NCBI RefSeq assembly: GCF_003182095.1
Contig: NZ_QGTJ01000014.1
Span: 27,043-91,042 of the forward strand
Length of the DNA stretch: 64,000 nucleotides
Source: Plasticicumulans acidivorans
GTDB lineage: Bacteria; Pseudomonadota; Gammaproteobacteria; Competibacterales; Competibacteraceae
Direction of reading: 5' to 3'
The notes under the pieces were generated by a model. The model saw nothing but the letters and a program-made list of their open reading frames with translations. It made no database searches and was not told the DNA's origin. The stretch's first letter is position 1; each line of letters starts with the position of its first letter. The translations under genes were made by a program, and so were the position numbers. Shown here piece by piece: positions 1-15,095 of this stretch.

Positions 1-258
1 CGTGGGTCCGCAGCGTTAAATCCTTACGCGCAGCAGGCGAAAAGCGCAAAGCGCCCTGAAAGTCAAGTCCACGCGGCAGATTGCGTTTACTCATGCGGCA
101 GTGCAGCGTTATAGTTAACGGCCCGCATGTCGGTTCTGTGTCGGGATATTCCCAGCGAATGTCCCCCAACGGTGCCTTTGCGCCTGTCAGTCCGTAAGCA
201 GCGGCCCAGCCCCGTCATGGGCCGCATCACTGTGGCTCTCTCCGAGGGCGGAGCGACG

Positions 259-6216
<5,958 letters not shown>

Positions 6217-6234
6217 GGCGGATGCCGACGCCTT

Positions 6235-6264
6235 AGGCGGCTCGCCCGCGCGGCCGCCTTAGTT
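6235..6264 (+). terminator. Possible terminator after gltD
   Basis: A 7-bp stem AGGCGGC/GCCGCCT with an 11-base loop ends in TTAGTTTG. The T-run is poor, so this is a weak candidate for ending the gltBD transcript before hemE. Confidence 0.35.
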
Positions 6265-6341
6265 TGATCCGCATCGTGGCATCCTGCCGCGATGCGGGGC
6301 ACACTTGCCGTCTTTTCATAGAACGGCTGTCGAGTTCCCGC

Positions 6342-7412
6342 ATGTACGCACCGCTGAAAAACGATCGTTTGCTGCGCGCCCTGGCCCGCGAACCCGTCGA
6401 CGTAACTCCGGTGTGGATGATGCGGCAGGCCGGGCGCTACCTGCCGGAGTACCGTGCCACCCGCGCACGTGCCGGCAGTTTCATGGCGCTGTGCACGGCG
6501 CCGGATCTGGCCTGTGAAGTCACGCTGCAACCGCTCGAACGTTACCCGCTCGACGCCGCGATCCTGTTCTCCGACATCCTGACGATTCCCGATGCCATGG
6601 GCCTCGGCCTGTCTTTCGCCGAAGGTGAAGGGCCTCGATTCGCCAAACCGCTGCGCAGCGCCGCGGACATCGCCGCGCTCGGCGTACCCGATCCCGAGCA
6701 CGAACTGCGCTATGTCGTCGATGCCGTTCGCCTGATCCGCCGCGAGCTCGACGGCCGCGTACCGCTGATCGGCTTTTCCGGCAGCCCGTGGACCCTGGCG
6801 ACGTACATGGTCGAAGGTGGATCGAGCAAGGAGTTCGCCCGCATCAAGGGCCTGATGTATGAGCAGCCGGCCCTCGCGCACCAGCTGCTCGACACCATCA
6901 CACAGGCGGTCATCGCCTATCTCAACGCGCAGATCGCGGCCGGTGCACAGGCGGTCATGGTGTTCGACACCTGGGGCGGACTGCTGTCGCCCGAGTGCTA
7001 CCGCGCGTTTTCGCTGGCCTACATGACCCGCATCGTCGCCGGACTGCAGCGCGAGGCGCAGGGGCGTCGGGTTCCGGTCGTGCTGTTCACCAAAGGCGGC
7101 GGCCAATGGCTGGAAGCGATGGCCGATACCGGCTGCGATGCGCTCGGCCTCGACTGGACCACCGGCATCGGCGAGGCGCGGCGGCGGGTGGGCGATCGGG
7201 TGGCGCTGCAGGGTAACCTCGACCCCTGCGTGCTCTACGCTTCCCCGGAGCGCATCCGCGCTGAAGTCGGTCGGCTGCTGTCTGATTTCGGAACCGGCGA
7301 CGGCCATGTCTTCAACCTCGGCCATGGCATCCACCAGCACATCGACCCCGAACACGCCGGCGCGATGATCAATGCTGTCCATGAGCTGTCGCGGCCCTAT
7401 CACGCCGCCTGA
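6342..7412 (+). CDS. hemE: Uroporphyrinogen decarboxylase
   Basis: Decarboxylates the four acetate side chains of uroporphyrinogen III to make coproporphyrinogen III in haem synthesis; cytoplasmic and cofactor-free. The 356-residue protein is family length. Signature stretches are [16 protein letters not shown] near the N-terminus (substrate-binding arginines), [12 protein letters not shown] with the catalytic aspartate, [12 protein letters not shown], and the C-terminal NLGHGI. The ATG at 6342 is chosen because [14 protein letters not shown] matches the usual N-terminus; the frame stays open upstream to 6264 without family similarity. It lies downstream of gltBD on the same strand and is followed after 12 bp by a Nudix gene, so those two may be co-transcribed. 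Confidence 0.96.
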   Translation: MYAPLKNDRLLRALAREPVDVTPVWMMRQAGRYLPEYRATRARAGSFMALCTAPDLACEVTLQPLERYPLDAAILFSDILTIPDAMGLGLSFAEGEGPRFAKPLRSAADIAALGVPDPEHELRYVVDAVRLIRRELDGRVPLIGFSGSPWTLATYMVEGGSSKEFARIKGLMYEQPALAHQLLDTITQAVIAYLNAQIAAGAQAVMVFDTWGGLLSPECYRAFSLAYMTRIVAGLQREAQGRRVPVVLFTKGGGQWLEAMADTGCDALGLDWTTGIGEARRRVGDRVALQGNLDPCVLYASPERIRAEVGRLLSDFGTGDGHVFNLGHGIHQHIDPEHAGAMINAVHELSRPYHAA

Positions 7413-7424
7413 GCGGAGAACGCC

Positions 7425-7904
7425 GTGTCGCAGTACCGAGCCAAGCATCCGGCCCGTCCGGCCAGTGAACCCAGCATTCTCTCCTGCGGGGTGATCGTGC
7501 TGCGCCCGGCAGCGGATGGCAGCTGGCTCTATCTGCTGCTGCGCGCCTTCAATTACTGGGATTTTCCCAAGGGCATGCGCGAGTCCGGCGAGCTGCCACT
7601 GGCCACGGCGCTGCGTGAAGTCCGCGAGGAAACCACACTGACCGAGCTCGACTTCCGTTGGGGCGAGGTCTATCGCGAAACGCCGCCGTACAACCACGGC
7701 TGCAAGGTCGCGCGCTACTACATCGCCTCGGTGGCCGCAAACGCCGCCGTCGACCTGCCGATCAGTGAAGAACTCGGGCGCCCGGAACACAGCGAATACC
7801 GCTGGGTCACGCGCCAGGAAGCCTGGGGCATGCTGACGCCGCGCGTGCGTGCGGTACTGCGCTGGTCAGACGGCATCCTCAGCGTCGGCCATCACCCGCA
7901 CTGA
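7425..7904 (+). CDS. Nudix hydrolase, Ap4A-hydrolase-like
   Basis: Nudix family pyrophosphohydrolase of 159 residues, probably cleaving a nucleoside diphosphate derivative such as a diadenosine polyphosphate. The Nudix box is GMRESGELPLATALREVREE, with the metal-binding glutamates of REVREE present; the usual glycine after EE is replaced by threonine. YWDFPKG before the box resembles bis(5'-nucleosyl)-tetraphosphatases. The start is GTG at 7425, preceded by GAGCGGAGA, 12 bp after hemE, suggesting a shared transcript. Substrate cannot be assigned from sequence alone. Confidence 0.85.
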   Translation: MSQYRAKHPARPASEPSILSCGVIVLRPAADGSWLYLLLRAFNYWDFPKGMRESGELPLATALREVREETTLTELDFRWGEVYRETPPYNHGCKVARYYIASVAANAAVDLPISEELGRPEHSEYRWVTRQEAWGMLTPRVRAVLRWSDGILSVGHHPH

Positions 7905-8025
7905 CGCCCGTTTCGTCCGCTCCCGGCAACCGGGCACACGAGTACCTCGCCGCAGATTTACAGCCTGCGCTCCCCGGTCTATGCCTGTACGCACCGCCAA
8001 ATGCGAGAACGTAGAGGAGATCCCC

Positions 8026-8634
8026 ATGGACAAACTCCCGTATCGACCGTTGCGCTTCGCCCGGCCGAGTACCGGTGTAAGCTGCTTCCGCCCACGCCAG
8101 CACATGCCCGAACGTGTCAATCAGGACAACCCGGCCGTCGACGTGATGACCGACCTGCGCCAGGTTGCGGCACAGATGGTGTCGCTGCAGACACCACTCA
8201 GCGTCGCACTCGAACGCATGATCAAAATGGGTGTGCGCCTGCTGCTGGTCGCCGAAGCCGACGGCTCGATCCGTGGTGTCATCACCAGCCGTGACATCCA
8301 GGGCGAGAAGCCGCTGCGCATCATGGAGAAAACCGGTTCACGGCGCGAAGACCTGGTGGTCCGCGACCTGATGACGCTGCACCCGAACCTCGAAGTGCTG
8401 CTGATGGAAGACGTCATGCGCGCCCGCGTCGGTGACATCATCGCCACACTGCGGGAAACCGGGCGTCAGCATGCGCTGGTGCTGGACCGCGACTCCGACA
8501 GCGGTGTCGACGCGATCCGCGGCATCTTTTCACTCTCGCAGATCGGCCAGCAGCTCGGCCTCGACATTCATCCCAGCGAGCGGCCGACGACCTTCGCTGA
8601 AATCAGTTCGGCACTGAGTCAGCCCCAGGGCTGA
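8026..8634 (+). CDS. CBS-domain protein
   Basis: A 202-residue protein made largely of a pair of CBS domains (VDVMTDLRQV..., then VVRDLMTLHPNLEVLLMEDV...), folds that usually bind adenosine nucleotides and regulate a partner. The second unit contains VLDRDSDSGVDAIRGIFSLSQIGQQLG, typical of a CBS C-terminal half. No catalytic domain is attached, so it may act as a stand-alone sensor. The ATG at 8026 follows GTAGAGGAGATCCCC, an excellent ribosome binding site; the frame is open further upstream but without support. The partner is unknown. Confidence 0.8.
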   Translation: MDKLPYRPLRFARPSTGVSCFRPRQHMPERVNQDNPAVDVMTDLRQVAAQMVSLQTPLSVALERMIKMGVRLLLVAEADGSIRGVITSRDIQGEKPLRIMEKTGSRREDLVVRDLMTLHPNLEVLLMEDVMRARVGDIIATLRETGRQHALVLDRDSDSGVDAIRGIFSLSQIGQQLGLDIHPSERPTTFAEISSALSQPQG

Positions 8635-8679
8635 CACCGGCGATACGTTCGCCGGCGCCTTTATCGGTTTAGCGCGAAA

Positions 8680-8710
8680 CAAAAAACAGGGCGCCTGCGG
8701 GGCGCCCTGT
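8680..8710 (-). terminator. Rho-independent terminator of maeB
   Basis: Perfect 10-bp stem ACAGGGCGCC/GGCGCCCTGT with a five-base loop. Read on the minus strand it is followed by TTTTTTG. It lies 41 bp past the maeB stop, so it ends that transcript and may insulate it from the oncoming CBS gene. Confidence 0.85.
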
Positions 8711-8751
8711 CTGCTGTGTGCGTCATGCACGGCAAAAAATCCAGTCAGCGG

Positions 8752-11052
8752 CTACGCGCTCTGCGTCGCGGCGGCAGTCTGCGCATCGACGACGGCGCTG
8801 GCGCTGACGTTGAAGATGCGGCGCACGGTGGCGGCATTGGTCATCACGTGCCCCGGATAGTTGAGCCCCATCAGCATCGGCCCGATGGCGACAGCGTCGG
8901 CCACCATCTTGATCAGGTTGTAAGTGATATTCGCCGCATCCAGGTTGGGCATGATCAGCAGATTGGCCGTGCCCGACAAACGCGAATTCGGGAACAGACG
9001 GCTGCGTAACGCCTCTGACAGCGCGGTATCGCCCTGCATCTCGCCTTCGACTTCGAGATCCGGCGCTTCCTCACGCAGAATCTGCAGCGCCTGCGCCATC
9101 TTGCGCGCCGAGGGGGTGTCGTCGTTGCCAAAGTTCGAGTGCGACAGCAGCGCGACCTTCGGCATGATGCCGAAGCGTTTGACCTCCTCGGCCGCCATCT
9201 GCGTCATTGCCGCCACCTGCTCGGCAGTCGGATCGACATTGACATGGGTATCGCAGATGAACAGCGGGCCATGCGAAGTCTGCAGCAGGCTCATCGCCGC
9301 TGGCGTCATGACGTCTTCCTTGACGCCGAACACGTCGATCAGATGATCGAGATGGCGGCGGTAGCGGCCGCTGACACCGGCGATCATCGTATCGGCAAAG
9401 CCCAGCCGTACCATCAGCGCCGCCAGCACGGTCGGCCGCGTGCGCACGCGCTGGCGGGCATTCTCGATGGTCATGCCGCGCCGTTCGCGCAGGCGGTGGT
9501 ATTCCTTCCAGCAGTCGTCGTAGTACGGGTGGTCGCGGAAGTCGACCAGCTCGAAATCCCGATCCGGCCGGATATGCAACTGCAGGGAGTCGATGCGCTG
9601 TTCGATACGCTCGCGGCGGCCGAGCAGCAGCGGCTTGCCGATGCGCTCATCGACCACCGCCTGCACCGCGCGCAGCACGCGGTCATCCTCGCCCTCGGCA
9701 TAGACGATGCGCTTGGGATCCCCTTTGGCGCGGTCGAACACCGGCTTCATGATCAGGCCGGTGCGGTAGACATACTGACCGAGCTTTTCGCGGTAGGCGG
9801 CGAAGTCCTCGATCGGACGGGTAGCGACGCCCGAGCTCATCGCCGCCATCGCCACCGCGATCGGCAGTTCGAGGATCAGCCGCGGATCGAAGGGCTTCGG
9901 GATCAGGTAATCCGGGCCGAAACGCAGCGCCTGATCGCCATAGGCGGCGATGACCTCCTCGGTCGGCTCCTGGCGCGCCAGAGCAGCGATCGAACGCACG
10001 CAGGCGAGCTTCATCTCCTCGTTGATCGTGCTCGCACCAACGTCCAGCGCCCCGCGGAAGATGTACGGGAAGCACAGCACGTTGTTGACCTGATTCGGAT
10101 AGTCCGAACGGCCGGTGGCGATGATCGCATCCGGGCGCACCGCCTTGGCCAGCTCCGGCAGGATCTCCGGCGTCGGGTTGGCCAGGGCCAGGATCATCGG
10201 GCTCGGCCCCATGCTGCGCACCATCTCCTGCGTCAGCACACCGGGTCCGGACAGGCCGAGGAAGATATCGGCGCCGACCACGGCTTCGGCCAGCGTGCGC
10301 AGCTCGGTGTCGCGGGCGTAGCGCGCCTTGGACTCGTCCAGCTTGGCGTCACGGCCGAAGCGGATCACGCCCTTCGAGTCGCAGACCAGAATGTTCCCGC
10401 GCTGCATGCCGAGCAGCACCAGCAGGTCGAGGCAGGCGATCGCTGCCGCGCCGGCGCCGGAGACCACCAGGCGCACCGAGCCGATGTCCTTGCCGAGCAC
10501 TTCCAGGCCGTTGAGCACCGCCGCCGCAGTGATGATCGCGGTGCCATGCTGGTCGTCGTGGAACACCGGGATCTTCATGCGCTCGCGCAGCTTCTTCTCG
10601 ATGATGAAGCACTCGGGCGCCTTGATGTCTTCGAGGTTGATGCCGCCGAAGGTTGGCTCCAGCGAGGCGATGATGTCGATCAGCTTGTCCGGATCACGCT
10701 CTTCGATCTCGATGTCGAAGACGTCGATGCCGGCGAACTTCTTGAACAGCACGCCCTTGCCTTCCATCACCGGCTTGGACGCCAGCGGCCCAATCGGCCC
10801 GAGGCCGAGCACCGCGGTGCCGTTGCTGACCACCGCCACCAGATTGCCGCGTGCGGTGACGGCCGCCGCCTGCGTCGGGTCCTCGACGATCGCCTCGCAG
10901 GCGAAGGCCACACCCGGGGAATAGGCCAGCGCCAGATCGCGTTGCGTGGCCAGCGGCTTGGTCGGTGCAACCTCGATCTTCCCGGGCACCGGGTAATAGT
11001 GATAGCGCAGGGCCATCTGCTTGAGATCGTCGGTTCTGGCGTCGTCAGACAT
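8752..11052 (-). CDS. maeB: NADP-dependent malic enzyme, MaeB type (malic enzyme-phosphotransacetylase fusion)
   Basis: Oxidatively decarboxylates malate to pyruvate, giving NADPH and CO2 at the TCA cycle-gluconeogenesis node. The 766-residue protein has the MaeB architecture: malic enzyme N-terminal and NAD-binding domains over about residues 1-430 ([33 protein letters not shown]), then a phosphate acetyl/butyryltransferase-like C-terminal domain ([29 protein letters not shown]) that is usually regulatory. The ATG at 11052 follows GAGGAAGCATCGA; the frame is open to 11142 but the extension is not conserved. It is divergent from the fumarase gene across a 416-bp region and ends at a clear terminator. 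Confidence 0.95.
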   Translation of the reverse strand: MSDDARTDDLKQMALRYHYYPVPGKIEVAPTKPLATQRDLALAYSPGVAFACEAIVEDPTQAAAVTARGNLVAVVSNGTAVLGLGPIGPLASKPVMEGKGVLFKKFAGIDVFDIEIEERDPDKLIDIIASLEPTFGGINLEDIKAPECFIIEKKLRERMKIPVFHDDQHGTAIITAAAVLNGLEVLGKDIGSVRLVVSGAGAAAIACLDLLVLLGMQRGNILVCDSKGVIRFGRDAKLDESKARYARDTELRTLAEAVVGADIFLGLSGPGVLTQEMVRSMGPSPMILALANPTPEILPELAKAVRPDAIIATGRSDYPNQVNNVLCFPYIFRGALDVGASTINEEMKLACVRSIAALARQEPTEEVIAAYGDQALRFGPDYLIPKPFDPRLILELPIAVAMAAMSSGVATRPIEDFAAYREKLGQYVYRTGLIMKPVFDRAKGDPKRIVYAEGEDDRVLRAVQAVVDERIGKPLLLGRRERIEQRIDSLQLHIRPDRDFELVDFRDHPYYDDCWKEYHRLRERRGMTIENARQRVRTRPTVLAALMVRLGFADTMIAGVSGRYRRHLDHLIDVFGVKEDVMTPAAMSLLQTSHGPLFICDTHVNVDPTAEQVAAMTQMAAEEVKRFGIMPKVALLSHSNFGNDDTPSARKMAQALQILREEAPDLEVEGEMQGDTALSEALRSRLFPNSRLSGTANLLIMPNLDAANITYNLIKMVADAVAIGPMLMGLNYPGHVMTNAATVRRIFNVSASAVVDAQTAAATQSA

Positions 11053-11468
11053 TCGATGCTTCCTCAAAAAACGGGGCGAGTCTTGTTCTTGGATCAATGG
11101 CATCACGCCCTGCGCAGCGGCAGGACGGTGCTGGAGGGGCAACGGTCAATACACCCCTCGCCGTTGGCACGGGCACGAGGGTGGCTCGGGCGGGGAGACT
11201 CTCAGTTCGTGTCAATAGTAATAATAAGTGGTTTCAAGCGCTGCAGTGCTGCCAGACGTTTTGCAGGACAAAACGCAGCCCCCGCACGGGACGAACTGGT
11301 GAAATGATCAGCTTCCGGCAAGCGCCAGTGATCGTCCATGAGGCAGCTCACGCCTCGCCACCGGCAGGCAGCGGCCCGGTCAATTTGCGCTCAGGCGTGC
11401 AGCCATCTCCCTGATAAACTTTCCGGCTTATCCCACTGAGGGATTTTCCCAGCCGGAGCCACCGTCCG
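11053..11468. promoter_or_regulatory. Divergent intergenic region maeB / fumarase
   Basis: This 416-bp stretch holds no convincing gene. It should contain the promoters of maeB (minus) and fumarase (plus). It has one distinctly AT-rich patch at about 11208-11235 containing TGTCAA (TTGACA on the minus strand) and TAATAATAAG. I could not place well-spaced -10 and -35 elements with confidence. Confidence 0.4.
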
Positions 11469-12983
11469 ATGAGCACGATTCGCCAGGAAGACTTCATCCA
11501 GAGCATCGCCGACGCATTCCAGTACATCAGCTATTACCATCCGGTCGACTACATCAAGGCGCTGAGTGCCGCCTACGAGCGCGAACAGAGCACGGCCGCG
11601 AAGGACGCCATCGCCCAGATTCTGATCAACTCGCGCATGTGCGCCGAAGGCCACCGCCCGCTCTGCCAGGACACCGGCATCGCGCTGGTCTTCCTCAAGG
11701 TCGGCATGCACGTGAAGTGGGACGCGCAGATGAGCGTCACCGACATGGTCAACGAGGGGGTGCGCCGCGCCTACCTCGACCCCGACAACAAGCTGCGTGC
11801 CTCGGTGCTGCTCGACCCGGCCGGCAAGCGCACCAACAGCAAGGACAACACCCCGGCGGTGATTCACTACGAGATCGTCGACGGTGACGGCGTCGAGGTG
11901 ATCTGCGCCGCCAAGGGCGGCGGCTCGGAAGCGAAATCGAAGTTCGCGATGCTCAATCCCTCCGACAACCTGGTCGAGTGGGTGCTGAAGACCGTACCGA
12001 CGATGGGCGCCGGCTGGTGCCCGCCGGGCATCCTCGGCATCGGCATCGGCGGCACGCCGGAAAAGGCGCTGCTGCTGGCCAAGGAATCGCTGATGGCGCC
12101 GGTCGACATCCAGGAGCTGATCGCCCGCGGCCCGAGCAATCGCGCCGAGGAACTGCGCCTCGAACTCTACGAGAAGGTCAACGCCCTCGGCATCGGCGCC
12201 CAGGGCCTCGGCGGCCTGACCACCGTGCTCGACGTCAAGGTGCTCGACTACCCGACGCACGCCGCCAACCTGCCGATCGCGATGGTGCCGAACTGCGCCG
12301 CGACCCGTCACGTGCACTTCCACCTGCACGGCGAAGGCCCGGCGGTGCTGACGCCGCCGTCGCTGGACGACTGGCCGAAGCTCACCTACGACGCTAGCAA
12401 GGGCAAGCGCGTCAATCTCGACACCGTCACCCGCGAAGAAGTGGCGAGCTGGCAGCCGGGCGACGTGCTGCTGCTCAGCGGCAAGCTGCTGACCGGCCGC
12501 GACGCCGCGCACAAGCGCATGACCGACATGCTCAACCGCGGCGAGAAACTGCCGGTCGACTTCAGCGGCCGCTTCATCTACTACGTCGGCCCGGTCGATC
12601 CGGTGCGTGACGAAGTCGTCGGCCCCGCTGGCCCGACCACAGCCACGCGCATGGACAAGTTCACCCGGCAGATGCTCGAACAGACCGGCCTGCTCGGCAT
12701 GGTCGGCAAGGCCGAGCGCGGCCAGATCGCCATCGACGCGATCAAGGACAACAAGGCTGTCTACCTAATGGCCGTCGGCGGCGCGGCGTATCTGGTCTCC
12801 AAGGCGATCAAGGCGAGCAAGGTACTGGCTTTCGAAGATCTCGGCATGGAGGCGATCTACGAGTTCGAGGTCAAAGACATGCCGGTCGCCGTCGCCGTCG
12901 ATTCCAAGGGCACCAGCGTCCACCAGACCGGCCCGAAGGAATGGCAGGCCAAGATCGGCAAGATTCCGGTCGTCGCCGCCTAA
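11469..12983 (+). CDS. fumA: Fumarate hydratase, class I (iron-sulfur)
   Basis: Interconverts fumarate and malate in the TCA cycle using a 4Fe-4S cluster. The 504-residue single-chain protein joins the alpha-like and beta-like halves of class I fumarases. Candidate cluster ligands are C66 (LCQDTG), C184 (GWCPPG) and C276 (PNCAATRH); the beta half carries SGKLLTGRDAAHKR and GPTTATRMDKF. It sits divergent from maeB, so both malate-handling genes share one regulatory region. GGAG lies about 10 bases before the ATG. A strong terminator follows the stop. The family includes L(+)-tartrate dehydratase-like members, but full length and context favour fumarase. Confidence 0.93.
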   Translation: MSTIRQEDFIQSIADAFQYISYYHPVDYIKALSAAYEREQSTAAKDAIAQILINSRMCAEGHRPLCQDTGIALVFLKVGMHVKWDAQMSVTDMVNEGVRRAYLDPDNKLRASVLLDPAGKRTNSKDNTPAVIHYEIVDGDGVEVICAAKGGGSEAKSKFAMLNPSDNLVEWVLKTVPTMGAGWCPPGILGIGIGGTPEKALLLAKESLMAPVDIQELIARGPSNRAEELRLELYEKVNALGIGAQGLGGLTTVLDVKVLDYPTHAANLPIAMVPNCAATRHVHFHLHGEGPAVLTPPSLDDWPKLTYDASKGKRVNLDTVTREEVASWQPGDVLLLSGKLLTGRDAAHKRMTDMLNRGEKLPVDFSGRFIYYVGPVDPVRDEVVGPAGPTTATRMDKFTRQMLEQTGLLGMVGKAERGQIAIDAIKDNKAVYLMAVGGAAYLVSKAIKASKVLAFEDLGMEAIYEFEVKDMPVAVAVDSKGTSVHQTGPKEWQAKIGKIPVVAA

Positions 12984-13010
12984 CGCTCGAACCGACAGCG
13001 GCAAACTAGA

Positions 13011-13036
13011 AAGGCGGCCCCACAGGCCGCCTTTTT
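13011..13036 (+). terminator. Rho-independent terminator of fumarase
   Basis: Perfect 9-bp stem AAGGCGGCC/GGCCGCCTT with a five-base loop, running into TTT, 27 bp after the fumarase stop codon. Confidence 0.85.
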
Positions 13037-13182
13037 CATGCCCGTCAACGCCACACACGCGCCGTGAGCGATGGAAGCGGCAGCGATACGCCACACACTT
13101 GCGGCGCATCGTGACGGGTTCAGTTTCCGTTCAGCCCCCGTCCTTAACCTGTCGGCGTACATCAACGACGAGGGATACGCCG

Positions 13183-13539
13183 ATGACTCGCCCACACGCC
13201 TTGCTCGCCGCTCTGCTGGGTTGCGCACTGATGACGAACGCCGCCATCGCCGGCGGCTACAGCGGACCGGGTACCGCAACCCGCGTGACCACGGTGGCGG
13301 CAGCACTGAGCGCCGCCGATGACACGCCCGCCGTGCTGCAGGGCCACATCCTGCGCCACCACGGCAATGAGCGTTACGCCTTCAGCGATGCCAGCGGCGA
13401 GATCCTGGCGGAGATCGATGACGACGAGTGGCCCGCACGCACGATCGACGCCCAGACCCGCGTGCGACTGATCGGTGAAGTCGAGCGCGGCCTGTTCAAG
13501 CGCACGCTCGACGTCGATCGAGTCGAGATCATCGACTGA
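13183..13539 (+). CDS. Periplasmic OB-fold (BOF/YgiW-type) protein
   Basis: Exported protein of 118 residues with a signal peptide (basic start, LLAALLGCALMTNAAIAG, likely cleaved after AIA). The rest fits the bacterial OB-fold family of YgiW/YdeI: VLQGHILRHHGNERYAFSDASG, then EILAEIDDDEW and VRLIGEVERG. E. coli members help cells resist peroxide, metal or antimicrobial peptides and do not bind nucleic acid. The ATG at 13183 follows an ACGAGGG-type ribosome binding site. It stands alone between the fumarase terminator and a GNAT gene. The family call is firm; the stress role is by analogy. Confidence 0.85.
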   Translation: MTRPHALLAALLGCALMTNAAIAGGYSGPGTATRVTTVAAALSAADDTPAVLQGHILRHHGNERYAFSDASGEILAEIDDDEWPARTIDAQTRVRLIGEVERGLFKRTLDVDRVEIID

Positions 13540-13613
13540 GGCGCTCGCCGCGGCCGGTGGCGCCGAAGCATGCTAGCTTCGCCCCATCGCTTCACCGCAC
13601 GGAATGCCCGCCG

Positions 13614-14099
13614 ATGATCACCGCTCAAGCCCCTTCCACGGATTGCCGCATTCAGCCCGCCAGCGCAGACGACATACCGGCTATGTGTGCGCTGCTCGCC
13701 CTGCTGTTCACACAGGAGGCGGATTTCACTGCGGATACGGCAAAGCAGGCCCGCGGTCTGCAGCTGATCCTCGATGAACCGGCCCGCGGCTGCCTGCTGG
13801 TGGCGCGCGCCGGCGAGGAACACCTCGGCATGGTCAATCTGCTGTTCACCGTCAGCACCGCCTGCGGCGCACCGGTGGCCCTGCTCGAAGACCTGATCGT
13901 CCGTCCCGAGGCGCGCGGCCGCGGCATCGGTGACGCGCTGCTGCGGGCCGCCATCGACAGCGCCCGCAACGCCGGCTGCGCGCGCATCACCCTGCTCACC
14001 GATGACGACAACCTCGCCGCCCAGCGCTTCTACACGCGGCATGGATTTGTACACTCGGCGATGCGGCCGTTGCGACTGGATCTGCTGAACGGCCGGTGA
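13614..14099 (+). CDS. GNAT-family N-acetyltransferase
   Basis: A 161-residue single-domain GNAT acetyltransferase, transferring acetyl from acetyl-CoA to an unknown amine. The acetyl-CoA loop is in VRPEARGRGIGDALL (the R/Q-x-x-G-x-G/A signature), and the C-terminal half carries AGCARITLLTDDDNLAAQRFYTRHGF, typical of motif B. Start at 13614 is chosen for family length; no strong ribosome binding site is visible. Its stop overlaps the GTG of the next gene (GTGA), so the two are translationally coupled and may act together. Confidence 0.85.
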   Translation: MITAQAPSTDCRIQPASADDIPAMCALLALLFTQEADFTADTAKQARGLQLILDEPARGCLLVARAGEEHLGMVNLLFTVSTACGAPVALLEDLIVRPEARGRGIGDALLRAAIDSARNAGCARITLLTDDDNLAAQRFYTRHGFVHSAMRPLRLDLLNGR

Positions 14100-14785
14100 C
14101 TGAGCTACCACGTCTTACCGACCGCTGGCTCAGCGAATCCGGCGGGCTGATTTACCACTGGCGTGCCTGGCGCTATCGCGCGGCCTGGGCGGCATTCAAC
14201 GCCCGGGTCTGTGACTGGCTGCGCCAATGGGTGCCGCCCACGACATCCCTGGTGCTGATCGGGCCTTCAGCCGGATACACCCTGGCGGCACGCTTTCTCG
14301 CACGCTTCGACGACATCACCGCCATCGAGCCCGATCCGCTGGCGCGCTGGCTGCTGCGCCGGCGCTTTGCGGCAGCGCCGCTGCATTTCGAACCCGTCGA
14401 CTACCTGACTCACCCCGCAGGACTGGCTCACCTGGCAGCCCGCCATCCGCAGGCGGCGCTGCTGTTCTGCAACGTGCTCGGTCAGAACGTCGGCACCCAC
14501 GCTGGGACGCCGTTGGCGCATCGCGTGCGACGGGCGCTGCACAACCACCACTGGGCGAGCTATCACGACGTGCTGTCAGCGCCGCAGGCACCGCTGCACC
14601 CACTGCCCGCCACGGCGCCCGACACCGCGGCGGCACTGGCCGAACAGCTCTGGGGCGGCAGCGGCATCGAAGTCTGCGATCACGACACCTTCGGGCTCGG
14701 CGGATCGGCGGGCACACTGGCGCTGTGGCCACTGGCACCCGGGCAGCACCATGTCATCGAGTGGATCGTCTCGACCTCGGGCTGA
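14096..14785 (+). CDS. Uncharacterised protein, possibly a Rossmann-fold methyltransferase
   Basis: Not recognised with confidence. The 229-residue protein contains LVLIGPSAGYTLAARFLARFDDITAIEPDPLARWLLRRRF (read in pieces: a glycine loop followed about 20 residues later by an acidic residue at the end of strand 2), which resembles the SAM-binding part of class I methyltransferases. ALLFCNVLGQN could be the post-II/strand 4 segment. It begins with GTG at 14096, overlapping the stop of the acetyltransferase gene by three bases, so the two probably form an operon. No signal peptide or membrane segment is seen. Confidence 0.7.
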   Translation: MTELPRLTDRWLSESGGLIYHWRAWRYRAAWAAFNARVCDWLRQWVPPTTSLVLIGPSAGYTLAARFLARFDDITAIEPDPLARWLLRRRFAAAPLHFEPVDYLTHPAGLAHLAARHPQAALLFCNVLGQNVGTHAGTPLAHRVRRALHNHHWASYHDVLSAPQAPLHPLPATAPDTAAALAEQLWGGSGIEVCDHDTFGLGGSAGTLALWPLAPGQHHVIEWIVSTSG

Positions 14786-14794
14786 TCGCCTCAT

Positions 14795-14959
14795 TCAACG
14801 TTCGCGCGGCAGCACCGGGCCGATCAGTTGACTGCGCGGCAACTGCCAGCCCAGTTCCAGCCAGCGTCGCCAACGCGCCAGGCGGGCTTCTTCATGCAGG
14901 CGTCGCTGCAGGGACTCGGTCAGCTCGGCGGTACGGGCGGAAGCAGGCTCGCGGTTCAT
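14795..14959 (-). CDS. Small basic protein of 54 residues, unknown function
   Basis: A short frame on the minus strand between the methyltransferase-like gene and the diguanylate cyclase. It starts MNREPASARTAELTESLQ and ends LIGPVLPRER. The start has a good ribosome binding site, GGAGAG, eight bases before the ATG. The sequence is rich in Arg, Leu, Glu and Trp with a likely amphipathic helix (LHEEARLARWRRWLELGWQL); the residue mix fits coding DNA of this genome. No family recognised. It lies downstream of the diguanylate cyclase on the same strand and may share its transcript. Confidence 0.6.
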   Translation of the reverse strand: MNREPASARTAELTESLQRRLHEEARLARWRRWLELGWQLPRSQLIGPVLPRER

Positions 14960-15095
14960 CGCAGCACTCTCCGTAAGGCGGGTTGCATCCGCAGCCTAAC
15001 GTATGCAGCGAAGCTGTCTGTTCAGGCAAACGACACAGAAGCAATACGAAGTCGCATAGCTCGAACGGAGGGCAACACCGTGAGTGTGTGAGACT

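Noticed and set aside
9139..11307. Open frame of 722 codons on the plus strand opposite maeB
   Set aside because: Antisense shadow; composition is His/Gln/Arg-rich as expected from reverse-reading GC-rich code.
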